A stretch of DNA of 64,000 nucleotides from Pseudomonas sp. EpS/L25 (GTDB lineage: Bacteria > Pseudomonadota > Gammaproteobacteria > Pseudomonadales > Pseudomonadaceae): the NCBI RefSeq assembly GCF_001512295.1, contig NZ_LNUP01000011.1, positions 310,326 to 374,325 of the forward strand, read 5' to 3'. The notes under the pieces are model-generated. The model was not told where the DNA came from. It saw only the letters and a program-made list of their open reading frames with translations, and ran no database searches. This document shows positions 44,886 through 52,773 of the stretch, in pieces. The translations under genes were made by a program, and so were the position numbers. Each line of letters starts with the position of its first letter. Position 1 is the first letter of the stretch.

Positions 44886-46220
44886 ATGCTGACTTTCCTC
44901 GGCTTCGCCATGGTCATGACCTTCATGTACCTGATCATGACCAAGCGCCTGTCCCCGCTGATCGCCCTGACCATGGTGCCGATCGCCTTCGCCGTACTGG
45001 CCTGGGCGCTGTCCAGCGAATTCGCCAGCCTCGGCCACGTCAAGCTCGACGCCCTCGGCCCGATGATGCTCGACGGCATCCGCAAGCTGGCGCCCACCGG
45101 CGTGATGCTGCTGTTCGCGATCCTCTACTTCGCCGTGATGATCGATACCGGCCTGTTCGATCCGGCGGTGCGCTGGATCCTCAAGCTGGTCAAGGGCGAT
45201 CCGCTCAAGGTGGCCATGGGCACCGTCTTCCTGACCCTGGTGGTCTCCCTGGACGGCGACGGCTCGACCACCTACATGATCTGCGTGGCCGCCATGTTCC
45301 CGCTGTACAAGCGCCTGGGCATGAATCCCTTGATCATGACCTGCCTGATGCTGCTCTCCAGCGGGGTGATGAACCTGACCCCCTGGGGCGGTCCGACCGC
45401 TCGCGCCGCCAGCGCCCTGCACGTGGACCCGGCCGACGTCTTCGTACCCATGATCGCGCCCATGCTGCTGGCCATCGCCTGGCTGTTCTTCCTCGCCTAC
45501 CTCTATGGCCGCAGTGAGCGCGCCCGCCTGGGCATCCTGCAGATCGGCGAGACCGAAGGCGCCGACGTCACCGTCTCCCAGTGCGCCGAGGCCCGCCGCC
45601 CGCACCTGCGCTGGTTCAACGGCCTGCTGACCCTGGCCCTGATGGCCGCGCTGATCGTCGGCGTGCTGCCGATGCCGGTGCTGTTCATGATCGCCTTCGG
45701 CATCGCCATGATCGTCAACTACCGCTGCCTGAACATGCAGAAACAGCGCATCGCCGCCCATGCCGAGAACGTGCTGGCGGTGGTCTCGCTGATCTTCGCC
45801 GCCGGCATCTTCACCGGCATCCTCTCGGGTACCGGCATGGTCGACGCCATGTCCAAGGGGCTGCTGGCGGTGATTCCGGACGCCCTGGGCCCGTACATGG
45901 CGGTGATCACCGCCCTGGTCAGCCTGCCGTTCACCTTCTTCATCTCCAACGACGCCTTCTACTTCGGCGTGCTGCCGGTGCTGGCCGAGGCCGCCGCGGC
46001 CTATGGCATCAGCCCGGTGGAGATCGCCCGGGCCTCCATCGTCGGCCAACCCGTGCACCTGCTCAGCCCCCTGGTGCCCTCGACCTACCTGCTGGTGGGC
46101 CTGGCCAAGGTGGAATTCGGCGACCACCAGCGCTTCACCCTGAAATGGGCCACCGTGACCTGCATGTTCCTGCTGGTCGGTGCTTTGTTACTGGGTGTGT
46201 TTCCGCTGTACAGCCGCTAG
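44886..46220 (+). CDS. CitMHS-family citrate:H+/metal symporter
   Basis: 444 residues, about 12 helices. The CitMHS pattern is clear: LTFLGFAMVMTFMYLIMTKR at the N-terminus, SLDGDGSTTYMICVAAMFPL in the middle and FTFFISNDAFYFGVLPVLAE. Such carriers import citrate complexed with Mg2+ or Ca2+ ions. SD AGAGGT is 8 nt before the ATG; the frame is open further up but not coding. Followed by a terminator. No tctDE-type regulators nearby. Confidence 0.94.
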   Translation: MLTFLGFAMVMTFMYLIMTKRLSPLIALTMVPIAFAVLAWALSSEFASLGHVKLDALGPMMLDGIRKLAPTGVMLLFAILYFAVMIDTGLFDPAVRWILKLVKGDPLKVAMGTVFLTLVVSLDGDGSTTYMICVAAMFPLYKRLGMNPLIMTCLMLLSSGVMNLTPWGGPTARAASALHVDPADVFVPMIAPMLLAIAWLFFLAYLYGRSERARLGILQIGETEGADVTVSQCAEARRPHLRWFNGLLTLALMAALIVGVLPMPVLFMIAFGIAMIVNYRCLNMQKQRIAAHAENVLAVVSLIFAAGIFTGILSGTGMVDAMSKGLLAVIPDALGPYMAVITALVSLPFTFFISNDAFYFGVLPVLAEAAAAYGISPVEIARASIVGQPVHLLSPLVPSTYLLVGLAKVEFGDHQRFTLKWATVTCMFLLVGALLLGVFPLYSR

Positions 46221-46264
46221 AGTTTTACCAACTGTACGACTAGCCTTGCCGGCTGTTCGAAAAC

Positions 46265-46293
46265 GGCGCGTCGTCCGGCGCGCCTTTTCCTTT
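46265..46293 (+). terminator. Intrinsic terminator of the citrate transporter gene
   Basis: GGCGCG-N8-CGCGCC followed by TTTTCCTTT, 44 bp after the stop codon. Confidence 0.8.
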
Positions 46294-46336
46294 AAAGCGC
46301 GCTGCCAGACGCGCCTTCGCGATGAGAGGATTTGCA

Positions 46337-47089
46337 ATGGAGTGGTTGACCAACCCGGAAATCTGGGTCGCCTTCTTTACCCTGACGGCCCTGGAGATCG
46401 TCCTGGGGATCGACAACATCATCATGATCTCCATCCTGGTCAGCCGCATGCCCAAGCACATGCAGGCGCGGACCCGCTTCTTCGGCCTGGCGCTGGCCAT
46501 GGTCACCCGTATCCTGCTGCTGCTGTCCATCACCTGGGTGATGCGCCTCACCGCCGATCTGTTCTTCGTCTTCGGCCAGGGCATCTCCGGGCGTGACCTC
46601 ATCCTCTTCTTCGGCGGCCTGTTCCTGTTGTGGAAGAGCAGCGCCGAGATCTACCACGGCCTGGAAGGCGAGGAAGAGCAGGACGAGGACGCGCCGGCGA
46701 AGAAGGGCAGCGGCTTCGTCGGCACCATCATCCAGATCGCCATCATCGACATCGTCTTCTCGCTGGACTCGGTGATCACCGCGGTGGGCATGGTCAGCCA
46801 CGTGCCGGTCATGGTCGCGGCCATCATCGTCGCGGTGCTGGTGATGATGCTGGCGGCCGGTGCCATCAGCAATTTCATCGACAAGCACCCGAGCCTGAAG
46901 ATGCTGGCGCTGTCCTTCCTGATCGTGGTCGGTACCGTGCTCATCGCCGAAGCCTTCGAAGTCCATGTGCCCAAGGGCTACGTCTACTTCGCCATGGCCT
47001 TCTCGCTGGCGGTGGAAGCCATCAACATCCGCCTGCGCGGCAAGGCCAGGGCGCGCGAAGCGGTGAAGCTGCGCAAGGAACAGATCTGA
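46337..47089 (+). CDS. TerC-family integral membrane protein
   Basis: 250 residues, about seven helices with the conserved acidic membrane motifs ALEIVLGIDNIIMISIL (near 20-36) and DIVFSLDSVITAVGM (near 139-153). TerC relatives (E. coli Alx, Bacillus MeeF/MeeY) export manganese or help metallate exported proteins. SD GAGAGGA is 7 nt before the ATG. No yybP-ykoY riboswitch pattern was found in the 116-bp leader. A link to the Mn operon at 26 kb is speculative. Confidence 0.9.
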   Translation: MEWLTNPEIWVAFFTLTALEIVLGIDNIIMISILVSRMPKHMQARTRFFGLALAMVTRILLLLSITWVMRLTADLFFVFGQGISGRDLILFFGGLFLLWKSSAEIYHGLEGEEEQDEDAPAKKGSGFVGTIIQIAIIDIVFSLDSVITAVGMVSHVPVMVAAIIVAVLVMMLAAGAISNFIDKHPSLKMLALSFLIVVGTVLIAEAFEVHVPKGYVYFAMAFSLAVEAINIRLRGKARAREAVKLRKEQI

Positions 47090-47142
47090 CCGCGACGGTT
47101 GAACCCGGCGGGGTTGGTACCGCCTAACCCAGCAGGTCTCCG

Positions 47143-47173
47143 CGAGCCCGAAGGTGCCTCACCTTCGGGCTCG
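47143..47173. terminator. Perfect 14-bp hairpin after terC
   Basis: CGAGCCCGAAGGTG-CCT-CACCTTCGGGCTCG: arms fully complementary. Followed by TGCGTCTG, so a poor U-tract. It stands 53 bp after the stop of the TerC gene. Confidence 0.7.
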
Positions 47174-47253
47174 TGCGTCTGTGCAGAATGGTCGTTACAA
47201 TTTTGTGACAAGCTCGCCAGGAGCTCTTGGACACGCGCCGGGAGGGCGCCACG

Positions 47254-48924
47254 ATGCTGACACTGCTCAATCTGCTATCCGCCGTGTCCCTGCTGGTGTG
47301 GGGCACCCATATCGTGCGCACCGGCATCCTGCGGGTGTACGGCGCCAGCCTGCGCCGGGTACTCAGCCGCAGCATGCAGCGCATGCCGCTGGCCTTTCTC
47401 TCCGGCATCGCCGTCACCGCCCTGGTGCAGAGCAGCAACGCCACCGCGCTGCTGGTGACCTCCTTCGTCGCCCAGGGCCTGGTGCCGCTCACCCCGGCGC
47501 TGGCCATCATGCTCGGCGCCGACGTGGGCACCGCGCTGATGGCACGGGTGCTGACCTTCGACCTGTCCTGGCTATCGCCGCTGCTGATCTTCCTCGGCGT
47601 GGTGTTCTTCCTCGGCCGCAAGCAGACCCGCGCCGGCCAGCTCGGCCGGGTCGCCATCGGTCTGGGGCTGATCATCCTGGCGCTGCAGCTGATCGTCGAG
47701 GCGGCCTCGCCCATGACCCACGCCGCCGGGGTCAAGGTGCTGTTCTCTTCGCTGACCGGCGACGAACTGCTCGATGCCCTGACCGGGGCCGTCTTCGCCA
47801 TGGTCTCCTACTCCAGTCTGGCGGCGGTACTGCTCACCGCTACCCTGGCCGGCTCCGGGGTCATCTCGCTCAAGGTGGCGCTGTGCCTGGTGGTGGGCGC
47901 CAACCTGGGTAGTGGCGTGCTGGCCATGATCGGCGCCGCCAAGCAGGGCGTGGAAGCGCGCCGGGTGGCCCTGGGCAGCCTGCTGTTCAAGCTCGCCGGC
48001 TGCATCCTGGTGCTGCCCTGGATCGGCCACCTGGCCGATTGGCTGCAGGGCTACGACTTCAACGAGGCCGAGGTGGTGATCGGCTTCCACGTCGCCTACA
48101 ACCTGGTGCGCTGCCTGTTGTTCCTGCCGCTGACCGGTCCGCTGGCGCGCTTCTGCACCGCCCTGCTGCCGGCACGGGAAAGCGCCGAGACCATCCTGCG
48201 GCCACGCCACCTGGATACCGCCGCCCTGGATACCCCGGCCCTGGCGCTGACCAACGCCTCGCGCGAGGTGCTGCGCATGGGCGACGTCATCGAGCAGATG
48301 CTGCAGCACCTGCTGGTGCTGATCAACGCCGGCGACAAGCAGCTGGCCCGGGAAGTACGGCGTCTGGACGACGACGTCGATGCCCTCTACACGGCGATCA
48401 AGCTGTACCTGGCCCGCATGCCGCGCGACGACCTCGACGAGCGCGACAGCCGCCGCTGGGCCGAGACCATCGAACTGGCCATCAACCTGGAACAGGCCGG
48501 CGATCTCATCGAGCGCATGGCCAGCGACGTGGACAGCAAGAAGATCGCTGCCCGCCGTTCCTTCTCGGCCTCCGGGGTGGACGAACTCACCGCGCTGCAC
48601 CGGCTGCTGGTGGACAGCCTGCGGCTGTGCCTGTCGGTCTACCTGTCCGGCGACCTCGACGCCGCACGCCGCCTGCGCCGGCTCAAGCAGCGCTTCCGCC
48701 TGCTGGAGCGGCGCTATGCCCATGCCCACGTCGAGCGGCTGCACCAGCAGGTGGTGGAAAGCTTCGAGACCAGCGCCCTGCACCTGGGCCTGCTCAGCGA
48801 CATGCGCCGGGTCAATTCGCTGTTCTGCAGCATCGCCCACGGCGTGCTGGAGGCGGCCGACGCCGGCTACGCCACCGAGCACGAACTGCCGGTGGAGGGG
48901 CGGCAGGAGGCGGGCGAGGGTTGA
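47254..48924 (+). CDS. Na+/phosphate cotransporter, NptA/YjbB family with PhoU-like tail
   Basis: 556 residues. Two Na_Pi_cotrans repeats with the QSSNATALL signature (about 56-64) and SYSSLAAVLL as its inverted partner, eight or more helices; the C-terminal 220 residues are helical and PhoU-like (DVIEQMLQHLLVLINAGDKQ, NLEQAGDLIERMASD). In bacteria such proteins usually lower cytoplasmic phosphate. SD CGGGAGGG precedes the ATG at 47254. Confidence 0.93.
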   Translation: MLTLLNLLSAVSLLVWGTHIVRTGILRVYGASLRRVLSRSMQRMPLAFLSGIAVTALVQSSNATALLVTSFVAQGLVPLTPALAIMLGADVGTALMARVLTFDLSWLSPLLIFLGVVFFLGRKQTRAGQLGRVAIGLGLIILALQLIVEAASPMTHAAGVKVLFSSLTGDELLDALTGAVFAMVSYSSLAAVLLTATLAGSGVISLKVALCLVVGANLGSGVLAMIGAAKQGVEARRVALGSLLFKLAGCILVLPWIGHLADWLQGYDFNEAEVVIGFHVAYNLVRCLLFLPLTGPLARFCTALLPARESAETILRPRHLDTAALDTPALALTNASREVLRMGDVIEQMLQHLLVLINAGDKQLAREVRRLDDDVDALYTAIKLYLARMPRDDLDERDSRRWAETIELAINLEQAGDLIERMASDVDSKKIAARRSFSASGVDELTALHRLLVDSLRLCLSVYLSGDLDAARRLRRLKQRFRLLERRYAHAHVERLHQQVVESFETSALHLGLLSDMRRVNSLFCSIAHGVLEAADAGYATEHELPVEGRQEAGEG

Positions 48925-48983
48925 GGTTGGGTTTCGTGGATGAGGCTGCGCCGTCAGCCATCCTTGTCTTACGACTACGGTCC

Positions 48984-49047
48984 ATCGCGGCCATGGGCCG
49001 CTCCTACAAAAGCATCGCCCTCTGTAGGAGCGGCCCATGGCCGCGAT
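48984..49047. repeat. REP-type paired repeat, copy B
   Basis: Same two 25-bp exact inverted arms as at 32151-32215 with a 14-bp spacer. It fills the gap between the Na/Pi transporter and the convergent beta-lactamase gene, ending 11 bp before the ampC stop. Confidence 0.92.
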
Positions 49048-49058
49048 AACGGGTTTGT

Positions 49059-50216
49059 CTACAGCCCGCTATCGAGCCGCTGCAGAATCCGCCAGGCCGT
49101 CTCGATCCGTGCCGGAATCGGGTAGTTGCGGTTGGCCAGGATCACCAGGCCGAGCTGGCGCTCGGGGATGAACAGCGCATAGGCGCCAAAGCCGTTGGTG
49201 GAGCCCGTCTTGTTCAGCAGGCGGGCGCCGCTGGCTGGCAGTGGCGGGTGCTGCCAGTCCACCGGCTGTGGCTCCAGGGCCATCGCCGGGGTGTTGCCGG
49301 CCAGCAACTGGGCCTTGGGCAGGGGATAGGCGTAGGCCTCCCAACCCAGGCCCTGGGTCATGGGGCCGCTGCGATAGTAGCCCTGCTGGGTGGTGGTGAT
49401 CGCCTTGGCCAGGGGCGCTGGCAGCCGGCCAGGGTTGAGGTTCGCCTCGACGAAGCGCAGCAGATCGCCCGTGGTGGTCTTGATGCCATAGCTCTCTTCG
49501 GCATAGACGCCCGGATTGACCCTTAGCGGCTGGTCGTTCTTGCCATGGCCCCAGGCGTAGTGAGCCTGCTCCGTCGCCGGCACTTGCAGATAGGTGTGAC
49601 TGAGACCCAGAGGTGTCAGCACCAGGCGTTGCAGCGCCGTGGCGAAGGGCTCGTCGAGGCGCTGGGCCGTCAGGGCGCCGAACAGGCCGATGCTGGGATT
49701 GGAATAGAGGCGGTGACTGCCGGCGGGGAAGGGCGGCTGGAAGGCGCGGTAGAAGGCCGAGGCCTGATCTTCCGTGGTGACGCTGTCGGGAAATTGCAGC
49801 GGCAGACCGCCAGCGCTGTAGGTGGCCAGTTGCAGCAGGCTGGCCTGGCCGATGGCGCTGCCGGCCAGGGCCGGGCGGACCTGCGCCGCCGGTTCGTCAA
49901 GGCGCAGGTGGCCGGTGACCGCGGCATAGGCGCCCAGGGTGGCGGTGTAGGTCTTGCTCAGGGAGCCGATCTCGAACAGGGTGGCGGCGTCCACCGGCTG
50001 GCCGGTGCGGCGGTCGGTGGTGCCGAAGTAGTAGAACCGGCGCAGGCCAGGCGCGCTGACGCCGATTGCCAGGCCGGGGATGTCCTGCGCGGCCATCACC
50101 TCGTGGGCGGCGGCGCGGACCTCGTCGTCGAGGCGCGTGGCGGCCTCGGCCAGGAGCGGCAGGGTCAGGCCCAGGGTGAGGCCGAGCAGAGTGGGCAGGC
50201 GCGGGAAAGCCGACAT
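49059..50216 (-). CDS. ampC: Class C (AmpC-type) beta-lactamase
   Basis: 385 residues. Signal peptide (MSAFPRLPTLLGLTLGLTLP, cleavage near AEA). Serine-hydrolase motifs: SLSK with nucleophile Ser85, YSN at 171-173, and KTG at 336-338 (NKTGSTNGFGAYALF), all in class C spacing. It hydrolyses cephalosporins in the periplasm. No divergent ampR-type regulator is present, so inducibility is doubtful. Full-length AmpC by size. Confidence 0.95.
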   Translation of the reverse strand: MSAFPRLPTLLGLTLGLTLPLLAEAATRLDDEVRAAAHEVMAAQDIPGLAIGVSAPGLRRFYYFGTTDRRTGQPVDAATLFEIGSLSKTYTATLGAYAAVTGHLRLDEPAAQVRPALAGSAIGQASLLQLATYSAGGLPLQFPDSVTTEDQASAFYRAFQPPFPAGSHRLYSNPSIGLFGALTAQRLDEPFATALQRLVLTPLGLSHTYLQVPATEQAHYAWGHGKNDQPLRVNPGVYAEESYGIKTTTGDLLRFVEANLNPGRLPAPLAKAITTTQQGYYRSGPMTQGLGWEAYAYPLPKAQLLAGNTPAMALEPQPVDWQHPPLPASGARLLNKTGSTNGFGAYALFIPERQLGLVILANRNYPIPARIETAWRILQRLDSGL

Positions 50217-50385
50217 GGGAGGATCTGTTCCTGGGGGGAGGCCAGGAGTCTAGTCGACCGTCGCTGCCTGGGGATGAGACGCAGGCGACGTTGGAAGATT
50301 TTGCGGCTGGTGCTGTCCATGGCTGGCTGGAGCCCGGTCATGGACTGGACTACAGTCGCCCTTTCCCTCTTTCAGGAGTCGCCCC

Positions 50386-51288
50386 ATGTCCGCTGCCCCC
50401 CTCGTCGAACAGATCCAACTGGGCCAGTTGCCCGTCTGGCGCATCCGCGTCGGCCAGGCCGAAGCCTTGGTGGCCTGCCAGGGCGCCCACGTGCTGCGCT
50501 ACGGCTTCGACGGCGAGCCGGACATCGTCTGGGGTAATCCGGAGGCCGTGTTCGAGCCCGGCACCCCGATCCGCGGCGGCATCCCGGTCTGCTGGCCCTG
50601 GTTCGGCGACCTGCTGAAGAATCCGGCCGCGGTCCAGGCCATGTGCACCACCACCGCGGACGCCCCGGCCCATGGCCTGGCGCGCCAGGTCGCCTGGCAG
50701 GCCGGGGGTGTCGAGGTGGATACCGACCGGGTGCGCCTGGACTTCCACCACCGCACCTCCGCCGAGACCACCCCGGGCTGGCCCCAGGCCACCGAGCTGA
50801 CCCTGAGCCTGAGCGTCGGTGAGCGCCTGGAACTGACCCTGAGCGTGCGCAATCTGGAAGATCACCCACTGGTGCTGAGCCAGGCGCTGCATACCTATTT
50901 CGCCGTGAGCGACGTGCGCGAAGTGGGTATCGAGGGCCTGGCCAACGCCGACTACTACGACTGCCTGGACGGCTGGACCCGCAAGCGGCAGAACGGCGAG
51001 CCGACCATCACCGCCGAGACCGACCGGGTCTATGTCGGCCTGCCGGCCCGCCTGGCGATCCGCGATCCGCAGTGGCAGCGCCGGCTGTTCGTGGAGACCC
51101 GCAACAGCCATTCGGCGGTGCTGTGGAATCCCTGGATCGACAAGGCCGCGCGCCTGAGCCAGTTCGCCGACGACGCCTGGACCGGCATGCTGTGCATCGA
51201 GACCGCCCGGGTGATGGACGACGTCCTGACCGTGGCGCCGGGCGCCTCGACCGAAATGGCGGTGAGCCTGTGGCGCGAAGCGTTGTAA
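50386..51288 (+). CDS. D-hexose-6-phosphate mutarotase (YeaD-like)
   Basis: 300 residues, aldose 1-epimerase superfamily. Landmarks IRGGIPVCWPWFGD, DAPAHGLARQVAWQ with catalytic His, LHTYFAVSDVREVGIEGL, and VLWNPWIDKAARLSQFADDA. It interconverts anomers of glucose-6-phosphate-type sugars. SD CAGGAG precedes the ATG. Downstream is a repeat-rich 414-bp gap. Confidence 0.93.
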   Translation: MSAAPLVEQIQLGQLPVWRIRVGQAEALVACQGAHVLRYGFDGEPDIVWGNPEAVFEPGTPIRGGIPVCWPWFGDLLKNPAAVQAMCTTTADAPAHGLARQVAWQAGGVEVDTDRVRLDFHHRTSAETTPGWPQATELTLSLSVGERLELTLSVRNLEDHPLVLSQALHTYFAVSDVREVGIEGLANADYYDCLDGWTRKRQNGEPTITAETDRVYVGLPARLAIRDPQWQRRLFVETRNSHSAVLWNPWIDKAARLSQFADDAWTGMLCIETARVMDDVLTVAPGASTEMAVSLWREAL

Positions 51289-51310
51289 GGACTGAAGGGG
51301 CATTAGGTTT

Positions 51311-51441
51311 TGTACGAAAAGTCGCCGAGCGAAGGTTAGGCGAGGCGAAAAAGGCTGAGGAAGCGGAGTTTACGAGTGGTAAATGAGCATTCCGAAGCCT
51401 TTTTCAACGAAGCATCACCGAGCGCAGGCATTTTTCGTACA
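51311..51441. repeat. 131-bp imperfect palindrome, MITE-like
   Basis: Terminal TGTACGAAAA and TTTTCGTACA, middle arms AAAAAGGCT (51348-51356) and AGCCTTTTT (51396-51404), and centre TTTAC-GAGTG-GTAAA (51369-51383) all share the same centre at 51376. It resembles a repeat I recall as frequent in Pseudomonas genomes. A non-autonomous element or cruciform-forming sequence is likely. Confidence 0.8.
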
Positions 51442-51454
51442 GAGCCTAGGAGTG

Positions 51455-51487
51455 GCCCTCACCCCGACCCTCTCCCGGAGGGAGAGG
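51455..51487. repeat. CTCACCCC-type repeat, copy 1
   Basis: GCCCTCACCCCGACCCTCTC followed by CCGGAGGGAGAGG; contains a CTCTCCC/GGGAGAG inverted core. Common intergenic repeat in GC-rich gamma-proteobacteria. Confidence 0.7.
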
Positions 51488-51541
51488 AGGCGCTAGGCGG
51501 GATTCCGGCACGGAGGGCGCGGCTGTCAGGCGTCGGGCATG

Positions 51542-51575
51542 CTCTCACCCCAGCCCTCCTTCGGAGGGAGAGGGG
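51542..51575. repeat. CTCACCCC-type repeat, copy 2
   Basis: CTCTCACCCCAGCCCTCCTT followed by CGGAGGGAGAGGGG, same family and orientation as copy 1. Confidence 0.7.
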
Positions 51576-51644
51576 ATGCTTTGAGAGACGCTGTTGCACG
51601 GGTCGCAGAGGGCCTGAAGGATCCCGCACCAAGCCCACCCAAAC

Positions 51645-51678
51645 GCCCCCTCCCCTTGGGAGAGGGCCGGGGTGAGGG
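51645..51678. repeat. CTCACCCC-type repeat, copy 3 (inverted)
   Basis: GCCCCCTCCCCTTGGGAGAG then GGCCGGGGTGAGGG: the same repeat in opposite orientation, 25 bp before the asparaginase stop codon. Confidence 0.7.
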
Positions 51679-51702
51679 AGCAGCCGGCCCATCAGCCGAC
51701 GC

Positions 51703-52686
51703 TCACAATTCCTCGCACAGATTGCGCCCGATCCACTCGACCGCCGCCGCGCGGTCCAGGCCGGCGCCGAGCAGCGCATGCAGCTTGCCCAGGGCGGCCT
51801 CGCGGGTCATGCCGCGGCCGGAGATCACCCCGGCGTCGGCCAGGCCGCTGCCGGCGGCATAGGTACCCAGTTCCACAGTACCGCGCGCGCCCTGGCTGAG
51901 GGCGACCACCAGGGTACCGGCGTCGCGCAGTTCGGCCAGGGCGGCGAGGAAGTCGGCGTCGTCCGCCGGACCGGTACCGCTGCCGTAGCACTCCAGGACC
52001 AGGCCGTGCAGGCCGCTGCCCGCCAGACCGCGCAGGGTGGCGCCGTCGACGCCCGGAAACAGCGGCAGCACCGCCACCCGCACTGGCTGGCGTGGCTGGT
52101 CGAAGCGCAGCGCCGCTGGCACGGCGACCAAGGCCTCACCACTGCGCGGCCGGGCGCTTTCCACGAAGGCCTTCCAGCCGCTGCTGGCCTGCTTGGTGCA
52201 GCGCGCGGCCGGTAGGCGTTCACCATGGAATTGCACCTGCACCCCCGGCGCCAGGCCGCTGGCGAAGGCGGCGAAGCTGTCGGCCAGGTTGTCGTCGGCA
52301 TCGCTGTCCGCCACCCCGGCCGGCAGCATGGAGCCGGTCAGCAGCACCGGAATGGCCAGGCCCAGCAGACGGAAGGCCAGGGCGGCGGCGCTGTAGGCCA
52401 GGGTGTCGGTGCCGTGCAGCACCAGTACGCCGCGGCAGGCCGGGTCCGCAGCGGCGGCGAGGATGGCCTCGGCCATGCGCGCCCAGGCGGCGGGGGTCAT
52501 GTTGGCGCTGTCGATCAGCGGCAGCAGCTCCTGCAGCCGCCAGGCCGGACTGCCCAGCTCCGGACGGCTGGCCAGCAGGGCGTCGATGCGCGCCTCGAAA
52601 CCGGCGGCCGGAGCCAGGCCTGCGGCGGTCTGCTGCATGCCGATGGTGCCGCCGGTGTAGAGGATGTGTAGGTAGGGTGAGCTCAT
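51703..52686 (-). CDS. Asparaginase (AnsA-type, cytoplasmic)
   Basis: 327 residues. Asparaginase signatures: YTGGTIG near residue 10 (first catalytic Thr) and VLVLHGTDTLAYSAAAL near 89-105. No signal peptide, so a cytoplasmic type I enzyme; it hydrolyses asparagine to aspartate. The ATG at 52686 has AGG 9 nt upstream and is preferred to that at 52695. Follows the AGCS symporter gene, suggesting uptake coupled to catabolism. Confidence 0.92.
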   Translation of the reverse strand: MSSPYLHILYTGGTIGMQQTAAGLAPAAGFEARIDALLASRPELGSPAWRLQELLPLIDSANMTPAAWARMAEAILAAAADPACRGVLVLHGTDTLAYSAAALAFRLLGLAIPVLLTGSMLPAGVADSDADDNLADSFAAFASGLAPGVQVQFHGERLPAARCTKQASSGWKAFVESARPRSGEALVAVPAALRFDQPRQPVRVAVLPLFPGVDGATLRGLAGSGLHGLVLECYGSGTGPADDADFLAALAELRDAGTLVVALSQGARGTVELGTYAAGSGLADAGVISGRGMTREAALGKLHALLGAGLDRAAAVEWIGRNLCEEL

Positions 52687-52706
52687 GGGGGACATCCTGA
52701 TAAGAC

Positions 52707-52729
52707 TGCCCCCACACGGGGTGGGGGCA
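52707..52729 (-). terminator. GC hairpin between the AGCS and asparaginase genes
   Basis: TGCCCCCAC-N5-GTGGGGGCA, 9-bp perfect stem, in the 87-bp gap. The minus-strand tail AGTCTTATC is only moderately U-rich, so it may attenuate rather than stop read-through. Confidence 0.55.
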
Positions 52730-52773
52730 GGAAAACGGTCGCGGTCCGGGTCAGCGCGACCCGGCAGCGGCGG

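Larger units (their letters stand above)
51289..51702. other. Repeat-filled intergenic gap
   Basis: 414 bp without a coding region: a 131-bp palindrome (51311-51441) followed by three CCCTCACCCC/CTCTCCC-type repeats up to 51678. Short ORFs here are random. Confidence 0.8.

Noticed and set aside
44709-46127. 472-codon minus ORF over the citrate transporter gene
   Set aside because: His/Gln/Gly-rich shadow; the plus strand encodes a complete CitMHS carrier.
46221-46336. yybP-ykoY manganese riboswitch before the TerC gene
   Set aside because: Only 116 bp, filled by a terminator; no conserved loop motifs seen.
51376-51675. Short plus ORF inside the repeat-filled gap
   Set aside because: Encoded by palindromic and repeat DNA, with no SD and no recognisable protein features.
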